Below are positions 61,399 to 64,000 of a DNA stretch of 64,000 nt, one piece after another; positions within the stretch are counted from its first letter, which is position 1; every line of letters starts with the position of its first letter. Source of the DNA: Maricaulis sp. (GTDB lineage: Bacteria > Pseudomonadota > Alphaproteobacteria > Caulobacterales > Maricaulaceae). The notes beneath the pieces are model-generated. The model saw only the letters and a program-made list of their open reading frames with translations. It did not search any database and was not told where the DNA came from. The position numbers and the translations under genes were made by a program. Where the stretch lies: contig NZ_JAEPNI010000001.1 of assembly GCF_017643475.1 (NCBI RefSeq), positions 744,001 to 808,000 on the forward strand. Direction: 5' to 3'.

Positions 61399-61586
61399 CC
61401 GAATCGCTTTCTTCTCGCCCAGGCCAACGCTATCTGCCGGTTAATATTGTGTAAACCGAGCGCGGTGGCACTAGATCTAGTGTTTCCACACGAAAATCAG
61501 GGAATCGCGAGCGGGCCCTGAAATCCTGAGTCTAGACAAGGAGATGACTCGGTTAATGCGCCGTAAAATATGTGGATAAGTCCGTG
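61399..61586 (-). promoter_or_regulatory. podJ upstream region: four GANTC sites and a palindrome
   Basis: GANTC sites are at 61401, 61502, 61528 and 61546. A perfect 14-bp palindrome CACTAGATCTAGTG is at 61469-61482, about 71-84 bases before the podJ start. GANTC is the CcrM methylation site through which GcrA acts in Caulobacter. Four sites in 188 bases is several-fold above chance at this composition. The stretch also separates podJ from the next minus-strand gene. Confidence 0.5.
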
Positions 61587-63101
61587 CTATTGAGCAGCGG
61601 CGAAGAAGCGCGGCGAGATATTGCGCAGACGCTCCTCCAGGGCCGCCGCTTCGCGTTGCGGCGTATCGGATGTGATGGAGGGCAGGGCGCGGGCGATATC
61701 GAACAGGAGCCAGGCCGTCTCGATATCATTCTGACTGACCGCATAACGACCGGCATGCCAGTAGAGGAGGGGCGCCGCCGGGTCGATCTGGGCCGAGGTC
61801 GCGAAATAGTCCAGCGGCAAGGTGTCGGTGCCCGGAACACGCGCCGCCGCCTGTGCGGACATCAGGTTCGCCGCGGCACCGGCGTAGTCGGTGCGATCCG
61901 TAAGGCCGGAAAGTGCCTCGATCAGGGCGGCCGGATCCGTGGCGCGGTTTGCCACGGCGCTGGCCACGGTCTGGAAGTCCTGGTTGCCCAGTCCTGCAAT
62001 GATGATGCGGGTCATGGCGGAGCACAGCTCGCTGGACGTGTTGGGTTGGCACTCACCCTCATGCTGGCTTCCCTGCATCAAGGTCAGGTAGGCGCCGGGC
62101 AGGTCTCCGGCCTGCATCAGGGATTGAGAGGCGAACAAGAAGTTCTCGGTTGTGGGCATGGTCTCCGGGCGGCGTGTTGCAGCCAGGCCCTTGTGGATGA
62201 TCGTGCTCAAGGCGTCATTTGCCGGCAAATAGCCCGTCGCATCGGATTCGACCCGGCCGGCCGGCCAGGGGAAGGCGCGCTCCTCGACGTTGCTGCGCAG
62301 CAGCGTCCAGGTCTCGCGGCGGCCGTCCGGGCTGGAGGGGCTGAAGACGAGAAATGAGAAGCTGTCTGGCAATTGTCCGAGCGATCCAGCAGAGCCAATG
62401 GCGTCCGGGTGGATTGGCAGGGTATGTCGCATCCATCGGGTGAGCTGGTCGTAAAGTGCGTTGTCGCCGCGTTCGCCCGGGACGACGCTGTAAACGGCAC
62501 TGCCATCCGGTGTGCGCCGGATCTCGATCAGGCCGGCCTCGGTCTCGCTGCGGACCAGGTCAACCGGATTGGCGCGAATGCCGGTTGCGGCCTCGATCCA
62601 GAAACGTTCAAAGCTCACCCCGCCCGGCCCGGCGATCTCCTCAAGCTCGCCGCCGCGCGTAAACCGGGTGAAGACGTCCATCTGGCGATGGGCGCTTGCG
62701 GCCATCGCAGTATTGGTCACGTGTTCATCGGTGACAGTCAGGACGCGTCCGGTCGTGAAGTCGTAGATCGTGCTGCCGTCCTGCACATAGCCATCGCCAA
62801 ACGTCAGGTTCCGCATCTGGGTGTCGGTGGGTTCGCCGGCCAGGGTCTGGCGTTCAACCCGCCAGCGGGTTTGGGTGACTGTTTCGCCGGTTTCTCCGCG
62901 CAGGGCGAGATAGGCGCTGCGACCCAGGTGAGCGCCCGCCACAGCCGGCGTTTGTGTCGGCGTATCCTCGCTTGTTTCCAGTTGCAGCGGCTGCGGCGCA
63001 AGGATGGAGAAGGGGTCGGCCGGATCCTGTTGCGCGATAGCTGTGGAGCTGCTGCCGATCAGGAGGCCGGAGAGGGCAAGAAGACGCGTGAAACTGAACA
63101 T
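61587..63101 (-). CDS. Secreted protein of unknown function
   Basis: I use the ATG at 63101, which gives a clean signal peptide (FSFTRLLALSGLLIGSSSTAIAQ); the frame is open to 63299 but without protein-like N-terminal sequence. The 504-residue mature protein is largely beta-rich in the first two-thirds (SAYLALRGETGETVTQTRWRVERQTL, GYVQDGSTIYDFTTGRVLTVTD). The last third is helical, possibly TPR-like (FLFASQSLMQAGDLPGAYLTLMQG, YWHAGRYAVSQNDIETAWLLFDIARALP). I recognise no family. It lies upstream of podJ on the same strand, divergent from merR. Confidence 0.7.
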   Translation of the reverse strand: MFSFTRLLALSGLLIGSSSTAIAQQDPADPFSILAPQPLQLETSEDTPTQTPAVAGAHLGRSAYLALRGETGETVTQTRWRVERQTLAGEPTDTQMRNLTFGDGYVQDGSTIYDFTTGRVLTVTDEHVTNTAMAASAHRQMDVFTRFTRGGELEEIAGPGGVSFERFWIEAATGIRANPVDLVRSETEAGLIEIRRTPDGSAVYSVVPGERGDNALYDQLTRWMRHTLPIHPDAIGSAGSLGQLPDSFSFLVFSPSSPDGRRETWTLLRSNVEERAFPWPAGRVESDATGYLPANDALSTIIHKGLAATRRPETMPTTENFLFASQSLMQAGDLPGAYLTLMQGSQHEGECQPNTSSELCSAMTRIIIAGLGNQDFQTVASAVANRATDPAALIEALSGLTDRTDYAGAAANLMSAQAAARVPGTDTLPLDYFATSAQIDPAAPLLYWHAGRYAVSQNDIETAWLLFDIARALPSITSDTPQREAAALEERLRNISPRFFAAAQ

Positions 63102-63180
63102 GGCCGGATACTGCCGCGTCAAGCGCGGCGAGAAAAGGGCGAAGCATGTGGAAAGGTAAATTCGAACATGCGTCATAAAT

Positions 63181-63202
63181 TTGACGTTGACGTTCGCGTA
63201 AT
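63181..63202 (+). promoter_or_regulatory. Possible MerR binding site
   Basis: Two direct TTGACG hexamers are followed by TTCGCGTAA, ending about 20 bases before the merR start. TTGACG and CGTAA can be read as an imperfect dyad. Weak evidence; listed because MerR proteins often autoregulate. Confidence 0.25.
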
Positions 63203-63222
63203 CATGTGAACATTGTTCATTC

Positions 63223-63711
63223 ATGGTCAAACCTGTTCCGCCCGATACTGAATTCACCATCCGCGAACTTTCCAAGGAGTTCGACGTTACCCCGCGCACG
63301 CTACGCTTTTATGAGCAGAAGGGCATGATCACGCCCATGCGCCGGGGCGCTTCCCGTGTTTATTCCGCCATGGATCGTGCGCGCATCGAACTGATCCTGC
63401 GCGGCAAGCGCGTCGGCTTTGCGCTCGACGAGATCAAGGAAATGCTGGACCTGCGCTTCATCGACAGCCGCGACCCGCAGGTGCTTGACGCGACGATCGA
63501 GCGTTTCGAGAGCCGCATTGGTGTGCTTGAACAGCAGCGCGAGGATGTCGAGCGCGCGCTGGAAGAGATGAATGCCGGCCTGGACTGGCTGAATGCCCGC
63601 CTCAACGAGAACGAGCCGTCCGAAGAAATCAAACGTCGCGCCCGGGCCTTCGAAGCCCTGGCGTCCGCCCGCCTGGAAGACTGGACGGGCATGCCCCCGA
63701 GTTCCTCTTAG
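63223..63711 (+). CDS. MerR-family transcriptional regulator
   Basis: The 162-residue protein has the MerR winged helix (FTIRELSKEFDVTPRTLRFYEQKGMITPMRRGASRVYSAMDRARIELILRGKRVGFALDEI). A long dimerisation coiled coil (RFESRIGVLEQQREDVERALEEMNAGLDWL) and a short C-terminal part follow. It lacks the metal-binding cysteines of MerR proper. Its position 57 bases before an acyl-CoA dehydrogenase gene points to the LiuR-type regulators of branched-chain amino-acid or fatty-acid breakdown. No good ribosome-binding site precedes the ATG, so the transcript may be leaderless. Confidence 0.88.
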   Translation: MVKPVPPDTEFTIRELSKEFDVTPRTLRFYEQKGMITPMRRGASRVYSAMDRARIELILRGKRVGFALDEIKEMLDLRFIDSRDPQVLDATIERFESRIGVLEQQREDVERALEEMNAGLDWLNARLNENEPSEEIKRRARAFEALASARLEDWTGMPPSSS

Positions 63712-63768
63712 AGTTTCATCCCTTTACGGGGCTCAGACCCCGCACTGACTGATTGTTGGAGATAAATC

Positions 63769-64000
63769 ATGGCAGCCTATCGCGCTCCTGTTCGTGACCA
63801 GATGTTTGTCCTGAATGACGTCCTGGATGTTGGCCAATATGGCCATCTGCCCGGTTTTGCCGATGCGGACGTGGATACCATGGCCGCGATCCTGGAAGAG
63901 GGCGGCAAGTTCTGCGAGGGCGTGCTGGCCCCGATCTCCAAGGTCGGCGATGTGGAAGGCTGTACGCGTGACGATGACGGCAATGTCACTACGCCGACCG
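63769..64000 (+). CDS. Acyl-CoA dehydrogenase, N-terminal part (continues past the window)
   Basis: The ATG at 63769 has GGAG 7 bases upstream. The visible 77 codons begin MAAYRAPVRDQMFVLNDVLDVGQYGHLPGF. This is the start of the acyl-CoA dehydrogenase class with an extra N-terminal domain (AcdN type), followed by ILEEGGKFCEGVLAPISKVGDVEGC. The frame runs off the window end. It would be the first oxidation step of beta-oxidation or amino-acid breakdown, and is probably controlled by the adjacent MerR protein. Confidence 0.85.
   Translation, partial: MAAYRAPVRDQMFVLNDVLDVGQYGHLPGFADADVDTMAAILEEGGKFCEGVLAPISKVGDVEGCTRDDDGNVTTPT

Noticed and set aside
1-64000. tRNA genes, CRISPR arrays, insertion sequences and prophage genes
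   Set aside because: Reading both strands I found no T-arm signatures with matching acceptor stems, no regularly spaced repeats, and no transposase or phage proteins. A dedicated search could still find a diverged tRNA.

Overview
The window is 64 kb of GC-rich (roughly 60-65 % by eye) alphaproteobacterial chromosome. The best fit is a stalked or dimorphic lineage of the Caulobacterales/Maricaulales type, perhaps Maricaulis-like. The reasons are a GcrA cell-cycle regulator, a full-length PodJ-type polar organiser (coiled coils, one membrane span, Sel1 repeats, peptidoglycan-binding domain), a class I lysyl-tRNA synthetase, a PhoR/PhoU/PhoB block and a long-form dCTP deaminase. I saw no rRNA, tRNA, CRISPR array, insertion sequence or prophage. 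Gene density is high, with many ATGA-type overlaps.

Layout. 0.3-1.5 kb: a curlin-repeat protein and a gamma-glutamylcyclotransferase-like protein. 1.6-5.3 kb: a minus-strand membrane-stress operon: predicted ribbon-helix-helix protein, PspA, YqiJ-like OB-fold membrane protein, flotillin. 5.5-13.9 kb: an AbgT transporter and three tandem M13 metallopeptidase lipoproteins, each followed by its own terminator. 14.0-19.9 kb: a tripartite RND efflux operon. 20.2-23.2 kb: phoR-phoU-phoB with a Pho box but no pst genes. 23.3-24.6 kb: a 31-codon small protein, a secreted-protein gene broken by two in-frame amber codons, and gcrA. 24.8-34.5 kb: housekeeping genes (ABC-2 permease, argD, hslO, trkH, apaG, dcd, STAS-like protein, glycosyltransferase, sixA, 1-Cys peroxiredoxin). 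34.7-38.3 kb: rtcB with a conserved-looking companion, a candidate structured small RNA, and an AT-richer Imm11-like gene. 38.3-45.5 kb: lysK, a TonB-dependent-receptor-like protein, a membrane-protein/XRE pair with a putative operator, a decayed cytochrome P450, a TPR protein and an S24-fold regulator. 45.5-52.7 kb: DUF952, pyrD, MATE pump, DCC protein, two thioesterases, MscS and unknowns. 52.8-58.3 kb: Lhr-type helicase and PdeM (DNA repair), then a TIGR02186/TSUP membrane pair. 58.3-64 kb: podJ, an unknown secreted protein, a MerR regulator and the start of an acyl-CoA dehydrogenase.

How the genes work together. Most blocks are ordinary envelope, transport and housekeeping functions. The regulatory structure is the more interesting part. 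The PspA/flotillin operon appears to carry its own RHH repressor and operator repeats. The XRE/membrane pair has an 18-bp dyad on its promoter. Two M13 genes share an upstream element at the same distance from their starts. gcrA and a GANTC-rich podJ upstream region lie in the same window. The rtcB leader can fold its ribosome-binding site into a hairpin. All functional calls come from reading motifs by eye; none was checked against a database.
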